Assembly: GCF_000502835.1 (NCBI RefSeq)
Contig: NZ_AYVL01000002.1
Coordinates: 173,772-237,771, forward strand
Origin: Mesorhizobium sp. LSJC280B00
GTDB lineage: Bacteria; Pseudomonadota; Alphaproteobacteria; Rhizobiales; Rhizobiaceae
Reading direction: 5' to 3'
Length of the DNA: 64,000 bases
The notes below the pieces were generated by a model that was given only the letters and a program-made list of their open reading frames with translations, was not told where the DNA came from and did no database searches. Below, piece by piece: positions 44,263 to 54,079 of this stretch (position 1 is the stretch's first letter; the number at the start of each line of letters is the position of its first letter). The translations under genes and the position numbers were made by a program.

Positions 44263-47107
44263 GCGCTTCGGTGATCTGATGCGTGTATCGTTTCTCGGTC
44301 TCTGTGTTGGGCAGGAAGTGCAGCCCGTCGGGCACGTAGTCCGTTAGGTTTAGATCATTGATGCCGAGATTGTCCGCGAGGTTGATGAGCGGGCTTCCCC
44401 AATACTTTGCAAGGGCGATCTGTGCATCGACGACGTCAGTCGAATTGACGCTGGTCGCGTTTCGGCTGTGGTGGGTAATGAAGACGGTACGCGTCTGCTT
44501 GCCCAGCAGCTTTCGGGCATCGTGGATCTTCTTGTATATGAAGTTCGAGGCCCCCGCGAAATAGCGACGGTCATAGCCGGCGGCAGCCGGGCTTTGGAAC
44601 GGAAACGTCGTCTGGCCAACTCGGTCGTTGATGCCGTAGTCGAACACGAACAGGTCGCCAGCAGCCATATTGGGCACGAGGCGGGCTTCATAGTTTTTCG
44701 AGACCAACGCATCAATGTGAGATTGAAGCAGGACAAAGCCACTGCCTGGCTGCAGCGTCGCATAATTGGCGGCTGAAACCTCCAACCCGAGATTCGCTTG
44801 ATAGAGCGCATTCACGTCGGCCAGTTCCAACGAGAATTTGTATATGAGGTTGCTTTGAGAGTACGGCGTGTTGTTCTCGTTGAACGCCCTGATCGATCCT
44901 CCGCCAAAAGCAATGTTGACGACAGTCGCCCCGAGCTTGGAAGCGACGTTGGCAGGGTAGCCGCCGCCCTCAGGGATGCTCGTTCCCATCCAAATGATGG
45001 TCTTGTTTTTCCAGACTGTATCCGTTGCGGCTACGATCGACCCGACGTTGAAACCGCGCGCGGGAGCATTTTTCGGAACCCAGGCTATCGGCTGCAGTTG
45101 CTGTCCCACGAAGCGATCGACTGCGGAAGCAGCTTTGAAGCCGAACGTATAGAATTCGACACCACTGCCGGCGGTGTTGGTCAGCGTGATCTGAAGCCCG
45201 TATTGAGCCCATGCGCTGCGGAACTGGCCTCGGAAGTCGTAGCGCCGCAGCTTGCTGCTGAGCTGGGTAACGCGCCACGTGTCTGTCAGGGCGGTGACGG
45301 CAACAGCCACGCCAGAGTTGAGGAAGAAAGCTGTCGGGTTGCTCGTGCTCTGATATGGCCCGAAATTGCCGGTTGGCGCATAGAGGAAAAATGAGGCGTG
45401 AACGTACTCATTCTGGCGCCCGGCTCCGAAGTCGAACTTGACATTCGAGGTCCCGGCCAGTGATGCACTGATAGGAAATTTTATGGCCTGTCCGTTCGGG
45501 ACACGATCGGTTATTTCCTTGTTCGTTGATACCACGGGCGCCGCACCAAGCGTGGCGGTGTAGTTCAGGTCGGCGATAATCTTGGCACCAATCTGATCCA
45601 GCAGCGGAGAGTCGCCCGCCACTGCATCAAGAAGCTCGGCATTGCGCGCAGCCAGGCCGAGAAACGACCGGATTTCATTGATGGATGGCTGCGTGTCTGT
45701 AATGAGGATCAGTGGCGCGGCTGCATAGGCAGCACGGCCGACTGTCGAACTCCCGTCCGACAGACGCAGGAACTTGCCGTCGACGCCCGCCGGCATGATG
45801 ACTTGGCCCCAATCGAAACGATGTGTCGCATCGAGCTGAACCGACCCGCGCGATGTGCATATTTGATTGGCGGTGCCAACGCTGCTTGCCGCATTGTCGG
45901 AGGTGCGCGTGTTGAGCGTGTTGACTTGGAAAACACCACCTGGATCGCGCAAAATGTGGCCGACTGTCACCCATTTCCCGACAAGTGAGGCCACGGTATC
46001 GAGCGTATGCGGGCCATAGGTGCTCGTCGGAGGTGCCTCCAACACAACGCCAAGCTGGCTGTAGATCGCATCGGCCGCTGCCACGGGCACTGCAGTTATT
46101 GGGAAAAGCGCGTTAATTGCATGCGCCTGGTCGGCAAGCGCATAGGACGGCAGCAGGTTGAGATACTTCTTGCGAGTCAAATCGAGGTAGTTGATGTCGA
46201 GTTTCGCAGCATCGATAGAGCGGCCAATCTCGGTCGCAACACCCGCCACGTTCCTGTAGAAGATGAAGCCTTCGCCAGCTACAGCGGACTTCACAGCGAA
46301 GGTGTCGCCATCGACGGTGTTTGGGCCAAGCACCGCGCTCGCAGACGCGCCAGTCAGGCCGGCTGAAGCGGTGAAGACGCGGGTTGGTGCGACGGTGTAT
46401 GAACCTTTGGCGAGATCATAGATCGCCGTCAGAGCGCCGCCAGACACCACAAACCGGAAGGCGCCACCCGAACCGGTGCCGCCCGTAAACGAGCCGGTGA
46501 AGGTGCCGTTGGTGCCACCGGAGCCGCCCGTGATAGGGCCGGCGGCGATGATGCCGTTGCCGAGCGCAGCCGCAGTCGAAGCGAAGTAGCCCCGGAAATT
46601 GAGAGAAGCGTCGCGGGCGTCCTGGGCCGCAAGGGCAGCAGCTGAAGTCGTGACCACATCGTTGGCCGTCAGGATCGCCTTGGCATCGGCCGTATCGCGG
46701 GCCGCGATCGCACTCGCAGTTGCGGCTTCCGCCGTCTCGTTCACATAAGCATCGAGCCACTCCGCTTCCGTGCCGACGAAGCCATTGTCAACCGCGATCT
46801 GGTATGCACTTTTGCCGTCTGCTCCGGTGTCACCTTGGTCACCGTCATCACCTTTATCACCCTTGGTGCCACGGTCGTCGGTCGCATCGGCGATGTCCGT
46901 GACCAGCCCCAGCGGACCCAGATAGCCCCCGACGTCCGGCTTAGTACCTTCGCCGCCCGTCCAGTCGACCAACTGCCTGACCCGACGTTCGCCATCGGCG
47001 ATCAGTGCCGTCACCATCGACCAGCCATTGTAGCCCCGAAGGCCGGAGGCAGCGGTCGGGTCGACCTCGACGCCGCTGTCGCCGTTTTCGTAAATCGCGT
47101 TAGGCAT
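44243..47107 (-). CDS. Tail fibre with collagen-like segment, Gly/Thr-rich domain and SGNH hydrolase
   Basis: A 954-residue fibre. It opens with GENGD-like SGVEVDPTAAS, then a collagen-like RGTKGDKGDDGDQGDTGADG stretch at residues 79-98 and the fibre segment GKSAYQIAVDNGFVGTEAEW. The Gly/Thr-rich domain spans about 186-264. The C-terminus from about residue 700 is an SGNH hydrolase: MGTSIPEGGGYP (Ser710), DYGINDR (Asn827) and VPDGLHFLP (Asp927, His930). Such domains deacetylate surface polysaccharides, so the fibre probably binds and modifies the host capsule or lipopolysaccharide. It abuts the moron gene at the 3' end. Confidence 0.88.
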   Translation of the reverse strand: MPNAIYENGDSGVEVDPTAASGLRGYNGWSMVTALIADGERRVRQLVDWTGGEGTKPDVGGYLGPLGLVTDIADATDDRGTKGDKGDDGDQGDTGADGKSAYQIAVDNGFVGTEAEWLDAYVNETAEAATASAIAARDTADAKAILTANDVVTTSAAALAAQDARDASLNFRGYFASTAAALGNGIIAAGPITGGSGGTNGTFTGSFTGGTGSGGAFRFVVSGGALTAIYDLAKGSYTVAPTRVFTASAGLTGASASAVLGPNTVDGDTFAVKSAVAGEGFIFYRNVAGVATEIGRSIDAAKLDINYLDLTRKKYLNLLPSYALADQAHAINALFPITAVPVAAADAIYSQLGVVLEAPPTSTYGPHTLDTVASLVGKWVTVGHILRDPGGVFQVNTLNTRTSDNAASSVGTANQICTSRGSVQLDATHRFDWGQVIMPAGVDGKFLRLSDGSSTVGRAAYAAAPLILITDTQPSINEIRSFLGLAARNAELLDAVAGDSPLLDQIGAKIIADLNYTATLGAAPVVSTNKEITDRVPNGQAIKFPISASLAGTSNVKFDFGAGRQNEYVHASFFLYAPTGNFGPYQSTSNPTAFFLNSGVAVAVTALTDTWRVTQLSSKLRRYDFRGQFRSAWAQYGLQITLTNTAGSGVEFYTFGFKAASAVDRFVGQQLQPIAWVPKNAPARGFNVGSIVAATDTVWKNKTIIWMGTSIPEGGGYPANVASKLGATVVNIAFGGGSIRAFNENNTPYSQSNLIYKFSLELADVNALYQANLGLEVSAANYATLQPGSGFVLLQSHIDALVSKNYEARLVPNMAAGDLFVFDYGINDRVGQTTFPFQSPAAAGYDRRYFAGASNFIYKKIHDARKLLGKQTRTVFITHHSRNATSVNSTDVVDAQIALAKYWGSPLINLADNLGINDLNLTDYVPDGLHFLPNTETEKRYTHQITEALKQIFP
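46316..46552 (-). repeat. Gly/Thr-rich domain copy in the fibre gene
   Basis: The domain reads (in parts) GTNGTFTGSFTGGTGSG, then VSGGALTAIYDLAKGSYTVAP, then TRVFTASAGLTGASAS. It corresponds along its whole length to the sheath insert at 42523-42768, though diverged. Confidence 0.75.
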
Positions 47108-47447
47108 TTGGAGTCACCTGGATATCAACTGGCCAATGGAATTTTCCGGGGATGGCGCGGGCATCCACGCCCACCCCCCTAACGAAGTCGAACGTCACCG
47201 GCTTCGGCTGCATTAGCGCCGTCGCAGATGCGGGGAGGACGATTTCAAATTTTCGATTGCCCGGCCTTACGAGCGTGCCGTCAAGTGTATCGGCGACCCA
47301 AAAAGTTGCACCGCCTTGGGCGAAACCGGCCCGAATGCGCCCTGTTTCCAACTGCTCCGTGTCCCAGAACGCTTGACCGAAGCCGACCTCGATCGTGATG
47401 GCGAAACCGACTTTGATAGGCTCGACATTCGAGAAAATGACCCTCAT
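47100..47447 (-). CDS. Phage hypothetical protein between fibre genes
   Basis: A 115-residue beta-rich protein with GGAGG before its ATG. The sequence RIRAGFAQGGATFWVADTLDGT and VLPASATALMQPKPVTFDFV gives no family match. Its position between two fibre genes suggests a fibre chaperone or a fibre segment; that is inference. Confidence 0.6.
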   Translation of the reverse strand: MRVIFSNVEPIKVGFAITIEVGFGQAFWDTEQLETGRIRAGFAQGGATFWVADTLDGTLVRPGNRKFEIVLPASATALMQPKPVTFDFVRGVGVDARAIPGKFHWPVDIQVTPNA

Positions 47448-48526
47448 GCCGTCCTCCAAATCTCGACGCTGGTATAGAGCTCGGACTCGCCGGAACCCAC
47501 CGCCACACCAAACCCAAACGTGTTGCGGGTGTTCGTGGCCCAATGTTCGACGCGGTACGCCTTGCCGGCGACAGCCGTTCCCCACCCGACCGAGTCGGTC
47601 TGGGCGTTGGGGCCACTGTCGGCCTCCGCACCGGAGCCGGAAGCCACGGTAACACCGTCCGCGACATTGAAGAGTCGGGTAACGTGAGCCGCCACCGCAC
47701 AAGCCGGCGCGCGCCATCGCACCCGGCAATTTACCGAAGGCGTGAATTCGTCGCCGGCCAAAGTAATGATGGCTGCGGGGTCGTAAGCCTTGGTGTTCAA
47801 GGTTCGTGTTCGAAATGCACCTGAGACAAAATTGCCACCAGCGACGCCCGAAAGCTTCCTGTCCTCAAGCACGGCATCTGCGGCGCCGCCACCGGCGGCT
47901 ATGGCTGCATCCTTCAGGTCGGTGGCGCGCCAGGTCCGCTGGGCGGTATCGACGAGGGCGCGTGCCAGCGCTTGCGTCCCGTCCGCCTTCGTCGCCTTGC
48001 CGGCGAGCAGCGTCATCATGGAGGTTGCGAAGTTCGGGTCGTCGCCGAGCGCCGCCGCCAATTCGTTCAGCGTGTCGAGCGTGCCCGGCGCGGCATCGAC
48101 CAGGGCGGCGATCGCCGTGGTGACCTCCGCCTTGGAGAAGACGTCGAGCGTGGTCCGCGCCGCCGCAGCCGAATTATTGAGCAGCAGCGCGCGAATGTAG
48201 GACGACACCTGAAACGACAGCCGGGCATCGTCGATGGTGCCGACAAGGCTCGATGCGTTGACGATGGAAGGCGAGAACGAAAGCACGGCAGCGGCGACAA
48301 AGGCCGTGGTGGCAAGCCGCGAGCTGTTGTTCCCGGGGTCCTGCGTCGGCGCCGTCGGCGCCCCGGTGAAAGCCGGGCTGTTGAGCGTCGCCCGTAACGC
48401 CAGTGCGGCAAACGCCGCCGCGACGTCAACGTCGATGGCGCCGAGAGCCGAGACGATCTGGTCGTAGGACGCCTTCAGGTCCGCCCTGATCGGCAGCTGA
48501 TAGTTGCGATTTGGGGTTGTTGCCAT
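47444..48526 (-). CDS. Tail fibre protein
   Basis: A 360-residue protein beginning MATTPNRNYQLPIRADLKAS. It contains a collar-type repeat (NSPAFTGAPTAPTQDPGNNS, then RLATTAFV) and long Ala-rich helices (AALVDAAPGTLDTLNELAAALG). Such sequences are shaft regions of phage tail fibres. The start is at the ATG, not at the in-frame codon 36 bases earlier. Confidence 0.85.
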   Translation of the reverse strand: MATTPNRNYQLPIRADLKASYDQIVSALGAIDVDVAAAFAALALRATLNSPAFTGAPTAPTQDPGNNSSRLATTAFVAAAVLSFSPSIVNASSLVGTIDDARLSFQVSSYIRALLLNNSAAAARTTLDVFSKAEVTTAIAALVDAAPGTLDTLNELAAALGDDPNFATSMMTLLAGKATKADGTQALARALVDTAQRTWRATDLKDAAIAAGGGAADAVLEDRKLSGVAGGNFVSGAFRTRTLNTKAYDPAAIITLAGDEFTPSVNCRVRWRAPACAVAAHVTRLFNVADGVTVASGSGAEADSGPNAQTDSVGWGTAVAGKAYRVEHWATNTRNTFGFGVAVGSGESELYTSVEIWRTA

Positions 48527-48536
48527 TCGCTCAGCC

Positions 48537-51500
48537 TCAGATCGAGAACGCGCGCAGGTCATTGACCGATGGCCGCGCCGCCGGCGTGCCGGTCAGCGTC
48601 AAGCGAATGCGGCCCTGGACTGCGGTGTAGCTTGCATCCGAGAACGTCCTTTCGAGTGAGCCGTCGGCAAGTGCCTCGGCTGAGACCTGCGGCAGGACCT
48701 GGAACACGTCGTCCGCCGCGTCGTTCTCAACGACGAGCGTCGAGCCGACCGGCAGTTTGGTCTTCATCACCGCATCGAGCCTGACTGCCGTGCCCATGGC
48801 GAAGGCGCGGCTGACATAGACGCCTGACGCCTGCATGGTGCCGAGGATGGCGAGCACGTCGCGCCCCATGATCGGCGACACCTTCTCGGTGCCGGTCAGG
48901 ACGGCGCGCAGCGCGACATTGCCGGAAAAGAAGCTCTGCCGCTCCCATACCTGGCCGGGTTCCACCCGGACCGGCTGCTCGCCTTCCGGCTCGATCTCGA
49001 ACAGCAGCCGCGTGTCGCCGGTGGGCAGGAAGACCTGCGCCTCGGCGATGAAGTCGGACAGGTCGAAGGCGGCGATCGTGCCGAGCGCGACCGTCTTCGA
49101 GACTGGCGAGAACTTGGCGCCGTTGATGCGGAACGTCAGATCCTCGTCCTGATGCGCGGTCCAGGTCGACGCGTTCGACGAGGAGAAGCGGACGCCGACC
49201 GTATAAGGCTGGGCGCCGATGAATTCCTGCCGGGCAGCATCGAAGCCGCCGCGCGCCGCCAGCGAGACCGAATGGTCGGGATCGTTGGTCTTCAGCACGA
49301 AGGCGGTTTCCTGCCCCTGCGGCACGAAGACAGGCGGGTCGAAGGTGAACTTGTGCCAGGTGCCGATCAGCGCCGAATGCATGTCGGTTTCGGTCTGGGC
49401 AATGACATCCGTGGTCGGATAGCCATTGTCCATCGCCACGATCTCGCACAGCACCGGCTGGTTGACGTCGCCAATGGCGCAGAATTTCACATCAATCGAA
49501 GCGATGTGGCGGCCTTCCGTAAACTGGAAAGACTGCGCCACCGGGTCGGTGTTGCCGCGACCACCGGGACCGCCGTCGCTATCCTGCCTCTGCCCACCTC
49601 GAGCCGGAGCTTCCTGAAAGCGCTGGACCGTAGTCAATTGCTGGTTCGTGATCAGTTCGATCCGACCTTGTCCGGTGAACTGCGACTGCGCCGTCGAGTC
49701 GCCGCCGCCGACTGCCGATACATCTTTGGTGCCGGACGCAACATTGGCCGGAATGGTAAAGGTCCCGGTGACACGTCCATTGGCATCGCCGACCAGCGGG
49801 CCTGCTGGCGTCACGTCCAGATGGTCGAAGGTGAGGCTGGCCAGCGTCTCGCCGGCACCGAAGCCGTCGATGACGAAGGCTACCGATATCTGCCGCAGGA
49901 AGCGGGCCGTCACTTCGCGCGTAGACGAGATGATCTCGGTCGTGGTGACCCGACTGCGGTTGCCCTGGCCGAAGACCTGCGTTTCCGGCGACAGCCAGTC
50001 GGTATGCGTCTCGGTCCAGAAATCCTGCGATGGCGTGATCGTCATCTTCGCCGGCAGGGGCGCGAAGGCCTGGTAGGGATTGATCTTGGTGCAGCCGGTC
50101 ACGGCTTCCTGTGCGACGACGAGCTCCTCGGTGAAGTTGAGATATTGCGCGCCGGCGAGCGATATCTCCTCGAAGGTCGGCATGATCGGGATCTGGAACG
50201 AGCCGCTGAAGACGGCGCCGTTCTGTGCTTCGCCAGCGTCACGATAGCGATCGTCGTTGAACGGGTCGACAAAGACGCCCTTCTTGGCGACCGGCTCGCG
50301 CGACGAGATGTCGAGTTGCAGGCGATCGAGCGCGATCAGGTCGAGCGCGTCGACCAGGCGATTGTACATGCGATCGATGGTCGAGAACGGATAGGCGCGG
50401 ATGCCGTTGTTGAGCACGATGGGCGTGCCGAACCAATCATTCTCGACCACGCAAAGCGACAGCAGTGTCGCCGGCGTCGCCGGTGGCTGCGGCTGCTCGA
50501 TCGCGGCGACGCCCTTGAGGTAGACGACCAGGCCGTTGCGGTCGAGGCAGATGCGGTCGAAGCGCGGCAGCTTGTAACTGTAGGTCACGAAGATGGCCCC
50601 GCCGGTTACACCGCCGGAAATCGTCACGCCAGACGCGCTGACAGCATCCGGAACGACGGCTTCGAGGTAGCGATAGGTCACGTCGTAAGACGACCCGCCG
50701 GCCGGCTCGGCGCCGCCAGGCGCCCAATCGACACGATCTCCGGTCCGGAGATAGTCGGTCGTCACCGCATATGTGGTCGCCCCTTGTTCGACCAGGGATA
50801 TCGAGGTGACGCCGGCGTGGCCGAGAAGATCGGTTGTTCCGGCCACGGCTCCGCGAAGAACCGTTTCGGTCGTTTCCTTCTCGACGATCACGGTCGACAC
50901 CGAATTGATCGGCGTCCGGTTGAGCGCGATGACGGCGGTGCCACTGCCTGCATCGGCGAAGGTGTGCGGCTCGGACGCGATGTTGAGCACGTCGGGCGCC
51001 TCTAGCTCGCCATAGCGAGTCGCCGTATTGCGGGTGCGCTTGTAGCCGAGGATGTTGGCGGTGCCTTCCTCGATCGAGAACCACTGCTTGCCAGTGGTGA
51101 GCCCGAGCGGCGTCACCCGGCAGCCGCGTGCGATGTAGTTCTCATGGGCATCATAGTCGTAGACAGCGATCGCCTGATTGAAGCCGGACAGGCTGGGCGG
51201 GGCGACCTGGTCGACGACAAAGCCGTCGCGAAGCTGGTAGACCCTGTAGAGGTCGCCATCCTCGCCGTCGCCGTCCCAGCCCCATGACAGCGACAGCACC
51301 TCGCGAACGGCACCATCCTCTTCGAACGATGCCGTGCCTTCCTGTAGGCCGAGAAGCGTCGGATCCTCTTCGTGGGTGACGACGGTCGACAGCGCTCTCA
51401 CGCCGATGACGACATCACCGGTCATCGCAACGGCAGTGAGAACCGCGGCAGGGACCGAGCGGACGTCGCCGCGAATGTAAATCTGGCCGGCGGCGAGAGT

Positions 51501-51740
51501 GACGGTAGTAGCGTCGACGTCGACGATGATGTCGGAGCCGCTGACGCGGTCGCCATCTCTGGCGATGAGGTTGCCGATATTGGTCCGCTTGCGCCCCTCG
51601 ATCGAGAACGCTTCGTTGATCTCAGCCCCTTGCGCGAACTTGCCTTCGCGGATGTAGACGCGCTCGCGCAGCGCCGAAGCGCGCGAACGGTCATAGATGT
51701 CCGGGAAGGCCTCGAACGGACGATAGTCGTCAAGCGCCAT
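48537..51740 (-). CDS. DUF4815 tail/fibre protein
   Basis: A 1067-residue protein with the N-terminal DUF4815 region (REGKFAQGAEINEAFSIEGRKR near residues 32-50). The rest is long and beta-rich with a GQRQDSDGGPGGRGNTDP loop near residue 720. Members are tail proteins of contractile phages, probably part of the baseplate-fibre connection. The large frame on the other strand here is a codon shadow. Confidence 0.85.
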   Translation of the reverse strand: MALDDYRPFEAFPDIYDRSRASALRERVYIREGKFAQGAEINEAFSIEGRKRTNIGNLIARDGDRVSGSDIIVDVDATTVTLAAGQIYIRGDVRSVPAAVLTAVAMTGDVVIGVRALSTVVTHEEDPTLLGLQEGTASFEEDGAVREVLSLSWGWDGDGEDGDLYRVYQLRDGFVVDQVAPPSLSGFNQAIAVYDYDAHENYIARGCRVTPLGLTTGKQWFSIEEGTANILGYKRTRNTATRYGELEAPDVLNIASEPHTFADAGSGTAVIALNRTPINSVSTVIVEKETTETVLRGAVAGTTDLLGHAGVTSISLVEQGATTYAVTTDYLRTGDRVDWAPGGAEPAGGSSYDVTYRYLEAVVPDAVSASGVTISGGVTGGAIFVTYSYKLPRFDRICLDRNGLVVYLKGVAAIEQPQPPATPATLLSLCVVENDWFGTPIVLNNGIRAYPFSTIDRMYNRLVDALDLIALDRLQLDISSREPVAKKGVFVDPFNDDRYRDAGEAQNGAVFSGSFQIPIMPTFEEISLAGAQYLNFTEELVVAQEAVTGCTKINPYQAFAPLPAKMTITPSQDFWTETHTDWLSPETQVFGQGNRSRVTTTEIISSTREVTARFLRQISVAFVIDGFGAGETLASLTFDHLDVTPAGPLVGDANGRVTGTFTIPANVASGTKDVSAVGGGDSTAQSQFTGQGRIELITNQQLTTVQRFQEAPARGGQRQDSDGGPGGRGNTDPVAQSFQFTEGRHIASIDVKFCAIGDVNQPVLCEIVAMDNGYPTTDVIAQTETDMHSALIGTWHKFTFDPPVFVPQGQETAFVLKTNDPDHSVSLAARGGFDAARQEFIGAQPYTVGVRFSSSNASTWTAHQDEDLTFRINGAKFSPVSKTVALGTIAAFDLSDFIAEAQVFLPTGDTRLLFEIEPEGEQPVRVEPGQVWERQSFFSGNVALRAVLTGTEKVSPIMGRDVLAILGTMQASGVYVSRAFAMGTAVRLDAVMKTKLPVGSTLVVENDAADDVFQVLPQVSAEALADGSLERTFSDASYTAVQGRIRLTLTGTPAARPSVNDLRAFSI

Positions 51741-51744
51741 GGGT

Positions 51745-52833
51745 TCAGATTTCCAATGTGAGCGTTACGTGCTGCCGCACGGTGCGGCGGAAGGTAAAGT
51801 CGAGCGGCACCGAGCCGATCTTCATGTCGGCCGCGTAGAAGCCATCGTCGAAAACGATCTCGTCCGGTGCCAGCCAAAGCTTGCCTGGCTTCGCCGCGTC
51901 GGCGTTGCCGGCGCGGAAGACGAGGGCGCAAGTTGCCGCCGTCTGGCCTTCGCCATCGCCGAAACCGGTCCGGCACTCGACCTGCAACGTGATCGTCTCG
52001 CCGACGGCGTCGATACTCGTGACGTCCTGGAACGAAAGTGGTCGGCGGTAGCCGATCGCCTCGCCGCCGCTGTTGTAAAAGCCGACATAGACCGGCAGCC
52101 GCAGCATCAGGAACGCCTTGAACGCGGCAACGTCCTCGACTCCGTCCCACGAAATGCCAGGGGCATCCCAAGGGAAGTCGCCCCATTCGAGCTCGTCGCC
52201 CTCATGCACGTCGACGCCGAGCGTAATCCGTTGCGGTTGGCCGGCTACGATAGAGCCGGCATCATCCTCGCCGTGGCTCCATTTGACCGAGCCGCCGTCG
52301 ACTCGAGCACCGCTGTCGTCGCCCCAGATGGCGTCCCCCCAGCGACCCTGCGCCCATTCAAGGGTGCGAAAGTCGTAGCCGTGCCAGCCTCTGAAGAAGA
52401 ACGACCGGGCAGGATCCGACAGGCCGGCCAGGTATTCGGCGTCGAGCAGGACCGGCAACTCAATGTCGGGGACCCGGCCCATTCCGATCTGGTAGCGGTT
52501 CCAGTTCCGTCGCGCCGCCTTCTGGTCGTCAATGTCGAGGTCGATATATTGCAGCCAGGCAAGGGCAGTTGCGACGGCAAGCGGTGTGCCGCGGATCCGC
52601 TGCCATGGAATGCCAGCAGCGATCAGCATGTTGGCGTCGTTGAAATACGACGATATCGGGCCGAGCCCATACTCCGCGACGATCCACGGTGCGAAGCTTG
52701 CCGGCAGGACCGGCTGGTACTTCAGGCCACGGCCGGCGTCGATCGTCGGTCCGAAATAGCTGAGACGGTCGAGCGATTCCGAGACAGACCGCTCGAGCGC
52801 GGTCGCGTTGCCTGGCAGCAGATGGTCAGCCAT
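51745..52833 (-). CDS. Baseplate/tail protein I
   Basis: A 362-residue P2 gpI-like protein. LLPGNATALERSVSESLDRL and ASFAPWIVAEYGLGPISSYF are typical of the family. It is longer than P2 gpI (176 residues), with an extra C-terminal half. Its ATG overlaps the gpJ stop (TGATG). Confidence 0.87.
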   Translation of the reverse strand: MADHLLPGNATALERSVSESLDRLSYFGPTIDAGRGLKYQPVLPASFAPWIVAEYGLGPISSYFNDANMLIAAGIPWQRIRGTPLAVATALAWLQYIDLDIDDQKAARRNWNRYQIGMGRVPDIELPVLLDAEYLAGLSDPARSFFFRGWHGYDFRTLEWAQGRWGDAIWGDDSGARVDGGSVKWSHGEDDAGSIVAGQPQRITLGVDVHEGDELEWGDFPWDAPGISWDGVEDVAAFKAFLMLRLPVYVGFYNSGGEAIGYRRPLSFQDVTSIDAVGETITLQVECRTGFGDGEGQTAATCALVFRAGNADAAKPGKLWLAPDEIVFDDGFYAADMKIGSVPLDFTFRRTVRQHVTLTLEI

Positions 52834-53687
52834 CAACGTTGGCGACCCGAGAATGTGAGCGCGACCGTGCCGATGGCAATAGCAGTGTTTCCGTCGACGA
52901 CGACGGAGGCTGCCGGAGCCGTCACCTCAACCTTTGCGACACCGACCGCGTGCAGCTTCGACGCGATCCACGAAGAATTGAGATCGAAGCCGATGCCGCC
53001 CTCGGCAGACCATGCCGCCCGCAAGGCTGCCTCGAGGCCGTCAAAGACAGCCATTGGCGTGTCGGGCAGCAGCCAAACCTTCGCGGCAATGTTGGATGTG
53101 ACCTGAGTGGCCGCTAGAACCTCAACCACGTCGCTGACCACGCGCACGCCTGCCGCTGACACTGCCGAGGTTACGGCCGCCAGCATCGCGGCATCCGGAA
53201 CACCACCATTGTCCGACGACAGCAACGCGATCCGTATGTTCGGACCGCCATCGACCCGGTACACCCGGACCTCTTTGACCCGCACGTCGGCCGATCGGGC
53301 AACGAACATGTAGCGCTCTTCCGGACCGGCCGGGGACCGGCCCTGGATCGCCAGGACAACGCGCGAGCGCAAAGCCTCGTCAGTTTCGCCGGTCAACCGG
53401 ATGACATCGTAGAAACCGGCCAGGTGATCGAGATCCGATCCGGTCGCGAAGGCGACCAGATTGGCCCGCGCCGCGTCATTGACGCGGGCGCGCAGCAGAA
53501 CCTCACGATAGGCCGCAGCCTCGAGGATAATCTTCACCGGATCGGTTTCGAGGTTGCCCACGTCGTAGTCGACGCCGGCGGCGGTGAAGCGCACGATCAC
53601 GTCGGCCACCAGAGCATCGACGACTGCTTCGAAGTCCAACGTCTCGATGATCGCTGGCGCGGACAGCGTCGAGAAGTCGAGCGACAT
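52833..53687 (-). CDS. Baseplate assembly protein J
   Basis: A 284-residue homologue of P2 gpJ, a wedge component. DVGNLETDPVKIILEAAAYRE and RSRVVLAIQGRSPAGPEERYMF are diagnostic. It lies between gpW and gpI, as in P2. Confidence 0.92.
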   Translation of the reverse strand: MSLDFSTLSAPAIIETLDFEAVVDALVADVIVRFTAAGVDYDVGNLETDPVKIILEAAAYREVLLRARVNDAARANLVAFATGSDLDHLAGFYDVIRLTGETDEALRSRVVLAIQGRSPAGPEERYMFVARSADVRVKEVRVYRVDGGPNIRIALLSSDNGGVPDAAMLAAVTSAVSAAGVRVVSDVVEVLAATQVTSNIAAKVWLLPDTPMAVFDGLEAALRAAWSAEGGIGFDLNSSWIASKLHAVGVAKVEVTAPAASVVVDGNTAIAIGTVALTFSGRQR

Positions 53688-53696
53688 CTATGAGCC

Positions 53697-54077
53697 TCAG
53701 ATCGAAGGTTTCAGGGTGACGGTCCCGCCGTCGATCGAGACGAAGAGCCTGGCCTGCTCCCAATCGAGATGGCCATACGGCAGGTGCTTGCCGTTGATGG
53801 TGAAATCGCCGTAGCCGAGCCGGTTGACGTCGTTGACGACGAATTGGACGACCTTGAAGCGGGGCTCGAACAGCTCGACCAGCATCCACAGGACGTTGAA
53901 CCAAAGCAGGATGGTCCGCGATGTCGCATTCTCGCCCAAGAGGCGCAGCCCGGGGTTGCCGAACCACTCGCGCATCGCGCGCTCGCCCTGAAAGGTGGTA
54001 AAGATCTTGCCGAGGCTCTGCTCGACGTGCGGGAAGCCGTCGAGGACGGCTCCGCTCGTCGCGTCGATGCCTGCCAC
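53697..54077 (-). CDS. Baseplate protein W (GPW/gp25 family)
   Basis: A 126-residue member of the gp25-like wedge family, related in fold to lysozyme but without its activity. GERAMREWFGNPGLRLLGENA and EPRFKVVQFVVNDVN are typical. Confidence 0.9.
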   Translation of the reverse strand: MAGIDATSGAVLDGFPHVEQSLGKIFTTFQGERAMREWFGNPGLRLLGENATSRTILLWFNVLWMLVELFEPRFKVVQFVVNDVNRLGYGDFTINGKHLPYGHLDWEQARLFVSIDGGTVTLKPSI

Positions 54078-54079
54078 GG

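Noticed and set aside
49152..51005. 617-codon plus-strand frame opposite the DUF4815 gene
   Set aside because: Its product is Arg/Asp/Val-rich without family motifs, and it mirrors the codons of the DUF4815 gene; it is a GC-rich shadow.
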